Shown here piece after piece: positions 16,663 to 24,492 of a stretch of 45,691 nucleotides of DNA. The notes below the pieces were generated by a model. That model saw only the letters and a list, made by a program, of their open reading frames with translations. It ran no database searches and was not told the DNA's origin. Both the position numbers and the translations under genes were made by a program. The stretch comes from Aneurinibacillus danicus (lineage in GTDB: Bacteria > Bacillota > Bacilli > Aneurinibacillales > Aneurinibacillaceae), in contig NZ_BJXX01000117.1 in the NCBI RefSeq assembly GCF_007991215.1, positions 1 through 45,691 on the forward strand. The letters run 5' to 3'. Position 1 is the first letter of the stretch. Every line of letters starts with the position of its first letter.

Positions 16663-17484
16663 TTAACGCGATGTGATGGCCCAGACCGCTTCCTCGTAGC
16701 TGCAAAAATTTCGTTCAGCGAACTCTTTCGCCTTTTGATGAAGTTCCAGCCGCTCCGTATCAATTCGGTCGCCTGCGACAAGTCCGAGCTGTTCTTTTTC
16801 GTCAACGGGGAGAAATCCGCCCCGTTCCATGAGTTCCAATATGAGATTTTTGAAAAAATCAAGCGGCGACATTCGAACGCGCTCGCCATCGGACGAAAAT
16901 TCGACCGTTCGTTCGTCGGGCAAGGCTGACATAAACTCAGCCAACCCATGCCGAAGGGCAGGGGGAAGCTTTCCCTCGTGAGCAGCGATAAATGCCGCTA
17001 TCTCGCGTTCGCGTTGCAACGCTTTTCGCAGCCGCTCGTTCCATTCCTCGTTCGACAATCCCGGTTCCCTCCTCTCTTCTCCGATAAAATCAAGGTCAAC
17101 GTATACGCTGCCGTGTTCGGCAAATTCAATTGGTTGCAATCCCTCAACAGCGGGAGCCGCCGCGCCAAGGAACCCGACATGTCGGAGCGTCCATCCGCGA
17201 TCTGTGTTCCGCAGCCGAACCGAAACCTTTTTATAACGTCCGGCATTGACGGCAGAGGCAAATTCGGGCGTCACATCGGCGAAGGTCGCCAGCAGCTTCC
17301 CGCCGACTCGCTTCAAACCGCTGATCCAGCCGTAAACATGTTTTTCTTCTTGGGGATGGCCGATCACGATGGGCGCTTTGAACTGAACTGGATCGTAATT
17401 GTTTACGATCTGTTGGAGTTCGTTCTCTGTAAAGCTCCCCTGCGGTTCATAACGGCCAGAACGAAAAATCTCATACCATTTCAT
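16663..17484 (-). CDS. Mu I-type phage capsid maturation protease
   Basis: 273 residues. The N-terminal half carries the family signature: F-T-E-N-E-L-Q-Q-I-V-N-N-Y-D-P, I-V-I-G-H-P, Y-G-W-I-S-G-L, D-V-T-P-E-F-A, A-G-R-Y-K-K-V-S and L-R-H-V-G-F-L-G-A-A-A-P-A-V-E-G-L. In Mu this protein processes the prohead and its C-terminus overlaps scaffold Z. Here the C-terminal 130 residues are helical and charged, compatible with a scaffold. No capsid or portal gene is found around it. Start: ATG with AAGGG upstream. Confidence 0.85.
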   Translation of the reverse strand: MKWYEIFRSGRYEPQGSFTENELQQIVNNYDPVQFKAPIVIGHPQEEKHVYGWISGLKRVGGKLLATFADVTPEFASAVNAGRYKKVSVRLRNTDRGWTLRHVGFLGAAAPAVEGLQPIEFAEHGSVYVDLDFIGEERREPGLSNEEWNERLRKALQREREIAAFIAAHEGKLPPALRHGLAEFMSALPDERTVEFSSDGERVRMSPLDFFKNLILELMERGGFLPVDEKEQLGLVAGDRIDTERLELHQKAKEFAERNFCSYEEAVWAITSR

Positions 17485-17494
17485 TGTGCAACCC

Positions 17495-18115
17495 TTAACC
17501 GTTCAAGCCGCGGGCTTCGCGATAACCATCGTAGAACGGTTTATCCGAGCCGTATACTTCCATGCCTGTAATGAAGTATTCGGACGATGGGCGAAGCTCA
17601 AAGCGGGTATAAGAACCTCCGCGCTGACGTTCCCGGCCCGGGTCCTTGCGCATCAAAATGTCCTCTCGTTCTTCGTGTTTCATCCATGCCACGCCATAAA
17701 CACGGCCCAGTTCTTTCAGAAGCTCGTTGTATTGCACCTTGAGATGAAGCAGTTCCTGAACGATCCGCTCATGTTCTTTCGCGCATTCGTTGTCTATAAA
17801 CGACTGGGCTTCTTTTTCAGCAGCTTGCAGCAGTTCGAGTTCAAGCTCCTGCCATTCCGGTTCGGCGGCGGCCATTTGCCGCTTCAACTCTTTCAATTGG
17901 GCTTCGGCAATCTTCAACTGGCGTTCCACTTCGTTATAGTTGGAAGCTTCCCCTTTGCCTTCTCGCAGGAGGCATTCATGCAATTGATCTTTCAAAGAAG
18001 CGATCTGTTGATTCAGTTCGCTTTGCCGATCGTTCCAGGCGTTCCGCTGCTCCGCGATCCGCTTGTCCAGCGCGTATAATTCCTCCAGCTTTTTGTTCGG
18101 TTGTACGGTAAACAT
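17495..18115 (-). CDS. coiled-coil protein of the element
   Basis: 206 residues after AAAGGAGCG. Residues 10-145 are continuous charged helix (E-E-L-Y-A-L-D-K-R-I-A-E-Q-R-N-A-W onward), predicted coiled coil. The last 50 residues are compact (E-L-R-P-S-S-E-Y-F-I-T-G-M). It lies between the Mor-like and protease genes, 5 and 10 bp away, so all three form one operon. The position suggests a morphogenesis or scaffold accessory role, but no family was recognised. Confidence 0.6.
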   Translation of the reverse strand: MFTVQPNKKLEELYALDKRIAEQRNAWNDRQSELNQQIASLKDQLHECLLREGKGEASNYNEVERQLKIAEAQLKELKRQMAAAEPEWQELELELLQAAEKEAQSFIDNECAKEHERIVQELLHLKVQYNELLKELGRVYGVAWMKHEEREDILMRKDPGRERQRGGSYTRFELRPSSEYFITGMEVYGSDKPFYDGYREARGLNG

Positions 18116-18120
18116 CGTTC

Positions 18121-18447
18121 TTATTTCGCTCCTTTGCTTTGCAAATTGTATTTATTGTCAGAGAGACTCACTCGCACCAACGATTCGGATACACCAAACT
18201 TCCGGGCAATATCCTTATAGTCCAACCCTCTTTTAAACTCGATTGGCATCAGACGTTTGAGAAGTGTTATTGTCGCCTTGCTGTACTTCGGCAAATATTG
18301 ATAAGTGCCGCCAAAATGAAACGCCAGCTTCAACGCATTCTCAATTCCGATCACCCGAGCGATGTCGTTATATGGTCTCGGTAAGTCGTCGGGCTGTGAT
18401 TCCTTGATGACCGGGCTGAAATCAATTTCGTACACCTGTTTGCTCAC
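18121..18447 (-). CDS. Mor-like transcription activator
   Basis: 108 residues from a GTG with a weak ribosome site. The central segment (I-A-R-V-I-G-I-E-N-A-L-K-L-A-F-H-F-G-G-T) followed by Y-L-P-K matches the dimerisation part of the Mor/C family. A C-terminal HTH follows (Y-K-D-I-A-R-K-F-G-V-S-E-S-L-V-R). In Mu, Mor turns on middle transcription after the early genes. Here it stands first after a strong terminator and heads the operon with the coiled-coil and protease genes, consistent with a switch to late expression. Confidence 0.72.
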   Translation of the reverse strand: MSKQVYEIDFSPVIKESQPDDLPRPYNDIARVIGIENALKLAFHFGGTYQYLPKYSKATITLLKRLMPIEFKRGLDYKDIARKFGVSESLVRVSLSDNKYNLQSKGAK

Positions 18448-18537
18448 CTCGACTTATTTTATTTTGAAGTGCAATGCGTCCGTTTCTGTAATCGATTGTA
18501 TGACATATTCGTGCGCCCCGACCTTCAATATGAAAAC

Positions 18538-18572
18538 AAAAAAAGAGAGGGTTAGATCATCGCCCTCTCTTT
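18538..18572 (-). terminator. terminator between early and later gene blocks
   Basis: On the minus strand, AAAGAGAGGG and CCCTCTCTTT form a 10-bp stem followed by a T7 run. It overlaps the stop codon of the sigma-like gene. Confidence 0.85.
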
Positions 18573-18884
18573 CGTCTGTGACGGAACAATGCCGAAGCCT
18601 TCGGATAATTTTTTCATCAATCGGACTTTTGCCCGCCATACCGTCGCCTCGCTCATATGCAAGGCCATGCTGATCGCAACATAAGACTTTCCCTGCTGGA
18701 TCATCTCCAGCAGCTTCCGTTCTTCTTCGCCCAGTTCCCGAAGCACCTGCTCGATTCTCTCTACACGGTCAAACTCGTGATAATTGAACAAATCTCGGGA
18801 GCGCGGCAGGTTCTTCTTCCATTGGGGATAGGCTTGAATCCACCGTTCCGCCTCGCGGCATGACTCATCCCTCAGATTTCCCAA
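18552..18884 (-). CDS. sigma-region-4-like HTH regulator
   Basis: 110 residues from a TTG with a strong AAGGAGGG. The C-terminal half (E-R-K-L-L-E-M-I-Q-Q-G-K-S-Y-V-A-I-S-M-A-L-H-M-S-E-A-T-V-W-R-A-K) is an HTH like sigma-70 region 4 or phage ArpU/RinA-type late regulators. It is the last gene before the terminator and therefore possibly an early-to-late switch protein. Its relation to the Mor-like protein next door is unknown. Confidence 0.6.
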   Translation of the reverse strand: MGNLRDESCREAERWIQAYPQWKKNLPRSRDLFNYHEFDRVERIEQVLRELGEEERKLLEMIQQGKSYVAISMALHMSEATVWRAKVRLMKKLSEGFGIVPSQTKERAMI

Positions 18885-18914
18885 GTTCCGCGTCCCTCCT
18901 TTGTGTCAATATCC

Positions 18915-19499
18915 TCAAGAAGTCGCGGCGGGAGAAAGGAGCCGTTTTAATCCATTGCCGTGACGCAAACCGACAGCATAGTAAATTTTTGTTTTCTCCG
19001 CTTCTTTCTCTGCGAATGCGTTGTCCAATTCGAGGAGTAATTTCACCTTGTCGGCTGGGAGATCGCGTTTTATCGTATCGAACAATTCCATTGCTCGTTG
19101 GCTGGCTGTCGTGTATGCCTGATCTCTTTGCAGGCAGGTATTAATTTGCTCGTCCATGGCAAACATCACATCTTCGGCTGAAATTTCAGACGGTGTATTC
19201 GTGAGATTTTCCGTTTGAATCGCTCGTGCGAGCGTTTGACAGTTCAAGAATTTCGCCAACTCGTAACCGTGCTGCACGCCGACCATATACAACGCCCGTT
19301 CGTATTCCGCATGCATGGTCGTATCCGCGTCGGACAGTCTCGTCAACAGATGCCGCTTGTCATCTGGCAGCAAGGTCTTCACTTCATGTTCAAGACTGCT
19401 CACTTCCGCAGCGGCTTGTTTATACCGATCGCCTTGACATGCCAGCGTTTGGGCTTCCTCGCGCGCATCATAGATCAAATGATTCCAGTTAATACCCAT
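18915..19499 (-). CDS. two-repeat helical protein (DUF6809-like architecture)
   Basis: 194 residues. The ATG at 19499 follows AAAGGGCG and lies 4 bp after the preceding gene. It contains two copies of a roughly 75-residue module. Each has a helix, a L-P-x-D-K-x-x-L-L segment, a charged helix (L-S-D-A-D-T-T-M or L-D-N-A-F-A-E-K) and an ending Y-x-V-G-x-x-H-G-x-x-L. A third copy is the neighbouring gene. The architecture resembles Firmicutes DUF6809 proteins (from memory, unverified). Function unknown. Confidence 0.6.
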   Translation of the reverse strand: MGINWNHLIYDAREEAQTLACQGDRYKQAAAEVSSLEHEVKTLLPDDKRHLLTRLSDADTTMHAEYERALYMVGVQHGYELAKFLNCQTLARAIQTENLTNTPSEISAEDVMFAMDEQINTCLQRDQAYTTASQRAMELFDTIKRDLPADKVKLLLELDNAFAEKEAEKTKIYYAVGLRHGNGLKRLLSPAATS

Positions 19500-19503
19500 A
19501 CTC

Positions 19504-19824
19504 TCACGCCCTTTCAATGTGTGGATAGTCCAAGGCTTCTGGAAAACGAAGCAACGCCGCCAAATTTGCGCCATATTGCATACCACGGAGAAACAACGCT
19601 TCTTTGAACAAGTCATCGATTTGCGCTTCGGCCACATACAGTTCATCCAGAAGTTGCTTTTGCTCTGCTGGCAGCGCCGCCTCGATTCGATCATAGGTTT
19701 GACTGAATTTTTTCTTCAAAGCTTGATAGGGAGCTTCGGACAGCAGCCGCTGCTCGATGTGATTGCAGATCGCGATCAAGATATCCGCCTTTTGTCTATT
19801 GAAAAATTCCATTGCCGTTTCCAT
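19504..19824 (-). CDS. single-repeat helical protein, paralogue of the next gene
   Basis: 106 residues from the ATG at 19824 behind GGGGAAGGAG. It has one copy of the module seen twice in the next gene: L-P-A-E-Q-K-Q-L-L-D-E-L, then an acidic helix, then the L-R-G-M-Q-Y-G-A-N-L-A-A-L-L ending. Tandem duplication of one small gene, followed by fusion of two copies, is the simplest explanation. Confidence 0.6.
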   Translation of the reverse strand: METAMEFFNRQKADILIAICNHIEQRLLSEAPYQALKKKFSQTYDRIEAALPAEQKQLLDELYVAEAQIDDLFKEALFLRGMQYGANLAALLRFPEALDYPHIERA

Positions 19825-19895
19825 GCGAGAATGTCTCCTTCCCCTGAACATTTGAACTTCTAGCCTGACCATCCAGCCAGCACGTTCGGAAACCG

Positions 19896-19915
19896 CGTTA
19901 TCACGCGTGATAACG
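19896..19915. promoter_or_regulatory. 20-bp perfect palindrome
   Basis: CGTTATCACGCGTGATAACG lies in the 157-bp gap between gemA and the single-repeat gene. A further stem, CTCTACG/CGTAGAG (19920-19972), follows. The symmetric TATCACGCGTGATA core looks like an operator for an HTH dimer. Confidence 0.55.
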
Positions 19916-19981
19916 GCCCTCTACGGACGGAAGAATGGTTTTATACCCGCCCGGATAAAAAAGGGCGTAGAGAGCGTTTTT

Positions 19982-20398
19982 TCAGCCGTGCTTATTTTGC
20001 TGTCGGGCCAGTACATTCTTTAAAGATTCGATCAGATCGGAGGCGCGTTTCGGCGTCAACCAATCGATATGATCGACCTTGTAATATTTGCGAATAAAGT
20101 TTCGCAAATGGGCGGGGTCGTCCGCCCATCCCAACTCCTTTTCCAATTGCTTGATCTTCCAATGCTGCCCCTTGGAAATGCGACTCCTCGGCCTGGACTT
20201 TGCTTTTCCCGCATACACGTTGATGGCGTCGATGATCAGGCAGGCTTCTGCCTTGCTTAGGGCCGACAGACGATCCTGCCCGGTCATGCGTTGCGTGATC
20301 GCCCTCACGCTATCCTCATCCATGCCGACTTCCTTCGCCAACGCCCATATTTTCTTGAGCAGTTGCGGCGGCGTTTTATTGGATGTATCCGTTCGCAT
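19982..20398 (-). CDS. gemA: regulatory protein GemA (Mu gp16, DUF1018)
   Basis: 138 residues from the ATG at 20398, with TTGGAGTGG upstream; the longer frame to 20458 has no site. W-A-L-A-K-E-V-G-M-D-E-D-S-V-R near the start, L-S-K-A-E-A-C-L-I-I-D-A-I and the late L-G-W-A-D-D-P-A-H-L-R-N-F-I-R segment are typical of GemA. In Mu it modulates host gene expression and DNA topology early in infection. The start codon lies inside the preceding 47-codon gene, indicating translational coupling. Confidence 0.85.
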   Translation of the reverse strand: MRTDTSNKTPPQLLKKIWALAKEVGMDEDSVRAITQRMTGQDRLSALSKAEACLIIDAINVYAGKAKSRPRSRISKGQHWKIKQLEKELGWADDPAHLRNFIRKYYKVDHIDWLTPKRASDLIESLKNVLARQQNKHG

Positions 20399-20519
20399 AG
20401 TACCACTCCAATTCTGCCGGGGTGATGCGTTCCAACCAGTCCCGCCGATCAACGGCATCGGCGTCGAACAAGATAGCCATGCTTTCTTGAAGGGTGAAAA
20501 GGTCGCTTAGCTGATTCAT
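20376..20519 (-). CDS. 47-residue small protein upstream of gemA
   Basis: The frame starts at the ATG at 20519 behind a very good GAGGAGGAAC site, and its end overlaps gemA by 23 bp in another frame. The product is acidic with several tryptophans (R-R-D-W-L-E-R-I-T-P-A-E-L-E-W-Y-Y-A). The coupling and the strong site support a real gene; function unknown. Confidence 0.55.
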   Translation of the reverse strand: MNQLSDLFTLQESMAILFDADAVDRRDWLERITPAELEWYYANGYIQ

Positions 20520-20532
20520 GCCGGGTTCCTCC

Positions 20533-20841
20533 TCAGATATAGAATCGATCTCCTGTATCCTCCCATTCGGCGCAAGTGATCATGATCTGCTTTTTGTTCC
20601 ACAGAATACGAATAAACACGCTCGGGTGGCTTTCGATGGTTATTTTTCCGTCCGGGAAAATACGAATCTGCACGATACACAAATTTGAGTTCTTTGGCAT
20701 GATGGTGAATTGCGCACACTCTCGTCCTTCTCGGTGAGCGGTTCGATAGAAACCGTCAAACAAGTCTTCGGGGCGTCTTCCGTCCTCGTCGAATGCGAGC
20801 AGATTGATTTCCCAATCCGTATCATAGTGATCAAACCACAT
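20533..20841 (-). CDS. small hypothetical protein of the early operon
   Basis: 102 residues. The ATG at 20841 is preceded by AAGGAGG and overlaps the end of the upstream gene by 11 bp; a longer frame to 20931 is not supported. It begins M-W-F-D-H-Y-D-T-D-W-E-I-N-L-L-A-F-D-E-D-G, looks mostly beta-stranded and is compact. No family recognised. Confidence 0.6.
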   Translation of the reverse strand: MWFDHYDTDWEINLLAFDEDGRRPEDLFDGFYRTAHREGRECAQFTIMPKNSNLCIVQIRIFPDGKITIESHPSVFIRILWNKKQIMITCAEWEDTGDRFYI

Positions 20842-21076
20842 GTCGAAGCGCCTCCTTCTGGTCGGTATACGCATAGATTTGAACGACAATGTTGCCGTCC
20901 TTCCAGACATGATGCACTTCGCCGTCCTCAAGCTGCATCAGTACCAGTCCGGGGAGCCAAGTCACGTTATTGCCTGCCGCTTTCTCTTCCTCGTAAATCC
21001 GGCGAAAGGCGGAAGGGGAGAGGAGGATATCCCCAACCCGCGTATGGACAAATTCTTTGATCAGCGTTTTCGTCAT
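20831..21076 (-). CDS. small hypothetical protein downstream of the MuB-like gene
   Basis: 81 residues behind AGGAG. It is soluble with mixed strand and helix (V-G-D-I-L-L-S-P-S-A-F-R-R-I-Y-E-E-E). It starts 15 bp after the ATPase gene in the same operon. Not recognised. Confidence 0.6.
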   Translation of the reverse strand: MTKTLIKEFVHTRVGDILLSPSAFRRIYEEEKAAGNNVTWLPGLVLMQLEDGEVHHVWKDGNIVVQIYAYTDQKEALRHVV

Positions 21077-21091
21077 GGCGGTTCTCTCCTC

Positions 21092-21814
21092 TCACAACAT
21101 CATCATGCTGCTGGCTGCTTTAATCACGTCGAGTGTCACGGGTTCGCCCGGCTTCACCAGTTTGGACACGTTGTTCATTGTTCGGGCCAGCAACCGGAAG
21201 CAGCCGTTTCGCTTGTTGGTTGCCCGATCGACAAGCTCTTCCATTGCTTCGGGCTCAACCACATAGCCGCTCACGTATTTCTCGACCTCTTTGCGCGTCA
21301 AACCCGTTAAGCGAACGTAGCATCCTACCCGATTGGCGAAGCGCTCCATTTGCTTTTTGAGCATCCTTTCCAATCCGGGTTCCCCGGCAATCACGATGCC
21401 CACGCTTCCGGAGTCGTACATCCCGCGCAATATTTCCATCTTCTTGAGTGAGTAGGGGGCAATGAGCTTATCCGCTTCGTCCACGATCAACAGGGAATCT
21501 TTATGCTCCCGAAATCGCGATTGAATCATCAGAATCCGTTCATAGACAGGCGCACCGTAAGGGTAAATATCCAGTTGCAGTTCGATGGCCCGAAGGATGT
21601 CTTTGACGCCCATCCCTTCTTTGATTTCGATATAGTACACATGCTTGGCTTGCGCGTATTGCTTCAATACATGGCTCTTTCCGTACCCGGATGGGCCGAT
21701 CACGACACCCAGCTTGCGATTGGTTTGGCAGTCGCTGCATGCGGCCAATACGTCGCAGGCATCTTTGGTTTCCAGCAAGGCGTTTTCCGGTTTGAGCAAA
21801 TAAATTTCCGGCAT
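21092..21814 (-). CDS. MuB-like AAA+ ATPase, transposition target selector
   Basis: 240 residues after GGAGG. Walker A is G-P-S-G-Y-G-K-S (residues 40-47) and Walker B is L-L-I-V-D-E-A-D. A sensor-type stretch I-V-I-A-G-E-P-G-L follows. The size and the position 20 bp behind the transposase are those of MuB/TniB proteins. These coat target DNA, stimulate strand transfer and give target immunity. The P-Y-G-A-P-V-Y-E-R region and short N-terminus resemble Firmicutes MuB homologues. Confidence 0.87.
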   Translation of the reverse strand: MPEIYLLKPENALLETKDACDVLAACSDCQTNRKLGVVIGPSGYGKSHVLKQYAQAKHVYYIEIKEGMGVKDILRAIELQLDIYPYGAPVYERILMIQSRFREHKDSLLIVDEADKLIAPYSLKKMEILRGMYDSGSVGIVIAGEPGLERMLKKQMERFANRVGCYVRLTGLTRKEVEKYVSGYVVEPEAMEELVDRATNKRNGCFRLLARTMNNVSKLVKPGEPVTLDVIKAASSMMML

Positions 21815-21834
21815 TTCGCATTCCTCCTAGGCAT

Positions 21835-23946
21835 TTATTCGTTGCTTGCATTGGCTTGGGCAATTCTGGCGAGCGCTTCCTTTGCCTGTTGCTTCATATA
21901 TTCTTCTCGAATCCTGTCTTCTTCGCGTTCGCGCTGTTTCTCTGTACGCTGATGGGCGCGTTCCTGACGGTAGGCTTTGTTTGTCGGCAAGCTGGTGACG
22001 CTCGGATTGCCTTCTTTCAGTTTGGGGCCGACCGACGGTTTATCATGGGCGAGGTTGATCCGCTCCTCATACGGCAATTGCAACAGGTCTAACTCCTGCT
22101 CCGTCTCGCTCAGCGCCCGGTTTTGCTTCTCTTTATGAAGTTGCCGCAGCTTCTTGCTGTCCACGCCATTTTCAAATTGAAGCAGTTCGTCACAAACGGC
22201 CTCGCAAATCTCCAGATTGGTTTCCCGATCATAGACATGGAGCACCGCGACGTTATGGCGGTCATACCGAATCTCGACTTTTTCGCCGATGTAGTTTCGC
22301 AATGCGGGATGATAGTACCGGTGCTTGTTCCGCAGAATTCCGGTATTGTAGACGTGCGCGATTTCCCGTTCCAGTCGCAGCTTGTCGGAAAAGTCTTTCG
22401 GCGGCGCTGCTTTGATGTAACGCTCGGCGTTCAGGTAGACTTCAATCGGCGTCAGCCACTCATCGCCCTGCTCCTTCAAGCCGCCATGCTCGCGAACGTG
22501 GTAGTCTTCCTTGAGCCATTGGGCGAATTCTTCGGCAAACTGCTCGAAGGTAGGCAATTCGCCCTTGTCGAGCATCTTCTTGATGTCCTTTTTGATTTTC
22601 CCCGCCGTCTTGGAGCCTGTGAGCGTTCCGGTGTATGAGCGGAAACGCTTGGAGAAGCGCGTACAGATCGTGCCGAAGAAACGCTCGATCTGCGCTTTGT
22701 CCCAGGGTTGAAACGGCAACGAGCGCCAATCATCGGCGATGCCGATTTCCCGGTAAAAGCCTTGTATGTCGCTTTCCACATAGACTCGCTCGACGCGTTT
22801 CCGACCTCCTAACGATTCGGCGGTGAACTCCTTGCCGTTGTCGATCAGGATGTTCAGCGGCACGCCTTCGAAGGGAACGTCTGGATCGGCCTTCGGGTAA
22901 ATCATGTTGATGATACTCTTTTTGATTTCGAGCGCATCCGGTACCTCGCATAGGCTGTAGCCGACCAGAGCGCGGGAGCGAACATCCATCCAGCCGACCA
23001 GGCACGGCTTGATCGCCGTTTTCTTTCCGTTGGCGCGCGTCACTTCTACCCAGAGGTCGAAAGCATGAGCGTCGCCCATTACCCATTCCATGACTTTCAG
23101 TGATTTGGTGTCGCGTCGGCCTTTCGGCATCATGTTCCGCTTCCATTCCTTTTTGCCATGCTCCGCCAAATACTTGGCGCTGCGATACTTTCGCTTGACC
23201 AGATTGAGATAACGCCGCACGGCATGATAGGAGGGGATGATCCATCCCTTCACGTCGGCCTCCCGCTTAAACATGTCGTAAATGAGCGTCATGGGAACAT
23301 TATTCTTGGATAAGTCCTCGTCGAAGCATTTGTTTTCAAGAAAAGCTTTCATTTCGGGCGTGAGCGACGGGAACTTGTTTTTCTCTCGCGGCTCGGGACA
23401 GAGCGCCAAGACCGCCAGATACGAATGATCGGCTCCGTCTTCCTGCGCTCTTTTTAGCGCCCATGCCAAACCCTCGCGGTAATCCTGCACCTTCTTGTAG
23501 AAGTGTGATTCGCTGAATCCGGCACGTTTGGCGTATTGGATCGCAAGCTGCCGCCGTTCGCTGCTGTGTTCCGCTAAATGCCATTCCTTGGTGTATTCCT
23601 CAATCAGGTCTTTCAGATCGAGCGCCTTGTGATATTTGTCCCGGTGCTGGAGTACGAAATCAGCAGGGTCTACTTCCATGTACCACGGCGGCGTGTCCGA
23701 TGTTCGCGAGTGGATAATGGCCTCCCGGACATCTTTGCCGGGGTCAAGATCGGCGTTGTAGGCACGCTGCGCCTTGACCGATAGGCAGGATACTGCGACG
23801 AATATACGCTCCTTCCCGCCGTTTTCCGCTGGTTCCCTTTTCACATCATAGGCTTCGGGATTGCGAGAAATCTTTCTATACAAAGTGTAGTAACCAACAC
23901 CCTCGTAACGTGCAGCATCATCGAGCGGGATATATGTTTTTATCAC
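21835..23946 (-). CDS. MuA-type DDE transposase
   Basis: 703 residues from a GTG at 23946, downstream of AAGAGGG; a frame to a GTG at 24057 is possible but would add an atypical stretch. An N-terminal HTH (I-P-L-D-D-A-A-R-Y-E-G-V-G-Y-Y-T-L-Y) and a second DNA-binding region precede the RNase H-like core. The catalytic triad is D292 (M-G-D-A-H-A-F-D), D369 (I-D-N-G-K-E-F) and E421 (D-K-A-Q-I-E-R-F-F), close in spacing to D269/D336/E392 of Mu. A basic C-terminal tail (about the last 60 residues) probably contacts the MuB-like ATPase. It appears intact. Confidence 0.93.
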   Translation of the reverse strand: MIKTYIPLDDAARYEGVGYYTLYRKISRNPEAYDVKREPAENGGKERIFVAVSCLSVKAQRAYNADLDPGKDVREAIIHSRTSDTPPWYMEVDPADFVLQHRDKYHKALDLKDLIEEYTKEWHLAEHSSERRQLAIQYAKRAGFSESHFYKKVQDYREGLAWALKRAQEDGADHSYLAVLALCPEPREKNKFPSLTPEMKAFLENKCFDEDLSKNNVPMTLIYDMFKREADVKGWIIPSYHAVRRYLNLVKRKYRSAKYLAEHGKKEWKRNMMPKGRRDTKSLKVMEWVMGDAHAFDLWVEVTRANGKKTAIKPCLVGWMDVRSRALVGYSLCEVPDALEIKKSIINMIYPKADPDVPFEGVPLNILIDNGKEFTAESLGGRKRVERVYVESDIQGFYREIGIADDWRSLPFQPWDKAQIERFFGTICTRFSKRFRSYTGTLTGSKTAGKIKKDIKKMLDKGELPTFEQFAEEFAQWLKEDYHVREHGGLKEQGDEWLTPIEVYLNAERYIKAAPPKDFSDKLRLEREIAHVYNTGILRNKHRYYHPALRNYIGEKVEIRYDRHNVAVLHVYDRETNLEICEAVCDELLQFENGVDSKKLRQLHKEKQNRALSETEQELDLLQLPYEERINLAHDKPSVGPKLKEGNPSVTSLPTNKAYRQERAHQRTEKQREREEDRIREEYMKQQAKEALARIAQANASNE

Positions 23947-24027
23947 TTTTACTGTCACCCTCTTCACAAAAAAATCTTTTCCATTTACAATAGAGGGGAA
24001 ATGAAGGTGCGAAAAATTCTGTTTGAG

Positions 24028-24060
24028 AGAGTGCTTACACTGGCAGGTGGGGGGCACTCT
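24028..24060. repeat. hairpin in the transposase leader
   Basis: AGAGTGC/GCACTCT with a 19-nt loop, followed on the plus strand by TTTCTTTTTT. As a terminator it would stop plus-strand (antisense) transcription coming from the transposase gene towards the repressor. Confidence 0.4.
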
Positions 24061-24091
24061 TTCTTTTTTATCACCTTCCTAGTGGACATTT

Positions 24092-24406
24092 TCATGATGA
24101 AGCATTTCTGACCTTTTGAATGAAATTTCGTACAGACACATGCGAAACACGAATTTGATTTGAAGAGATTGCATCAGCAATTTCCCGAAGGGTGTATCCT
24201 TGGTTGTACATATCAACTACACGCTCAGAGGCCCCAAGACGTTCAATTTTGGATGGTCGTGAGCCAAGACGTTTAATTTTTAGTTGATTGTCGTGAATGC
24301 CGGGAATGTTACCGCCACCGACGAAAGTTAATCGAATGTTTTTCACCTCCTTTTGTAAATCTGACAGTTGATTCAAAATTAACTCATGCGACTGTTGCCC
24401 CGTCAT
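24092..24406 (-). CDS. small HTH protein, first gene of the early operon (Ner-like position)
   Basis: 104 residues behind GAGGAG. The C-terminal half holds an HTH of resolvase/recombinase type (N-Q-G-Y-T-L-R-E-I-A-D-A-I, then I-R-V-S-H-V-S-V-R-N-F-I). The N-terminal half is polar. It occupies the place of Ner/Cro, directly opposite the repressor, and probably tunes the early promoters; sequence similarity to Ner itself was not judged. Confidence 0.65.
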   Translation of the reverse strand: MTGQQSHELILNQLSDLQKEVKNIRLTFVGGGNIPGIHDNQLKIKRLGSRPSKIERLGASERVVDMYNQGYTLREIADAISSNQIRVSHVSVRNFIQKVRNASS

Positions 24407-24440
24407 TACATCCTCTCCTCTTTTTTTTGTAGGTAGTGGG

Positions 24441-24468
24441 TTTAAAATGACAGTGGTTTCGATATAAT
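24441..24468 (+). promoter_or_regulatory. repressor promoter
   Basis: TTTAAA (24441) and TATAAT (24463) are 16 bp apart, reading towards the repressor. The -10 lies in TCGATATAATA. A TCGATATTA also occurs inside the opposing promoter, so TCGATATWA is a candidate repressor half-site. Confidence 0.5.
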
Positions 24469-24492
24469 AAAGGCATAGAAGCTTTTGTTAAT

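Noticed and set aside
18454-18639. 61-codon ORF overlapping the sigma-like gene
   Set aside because: It crosses the terminator at 18538-18572 and overlaps a gene with a far better ribosome site and a recognisable HTH.
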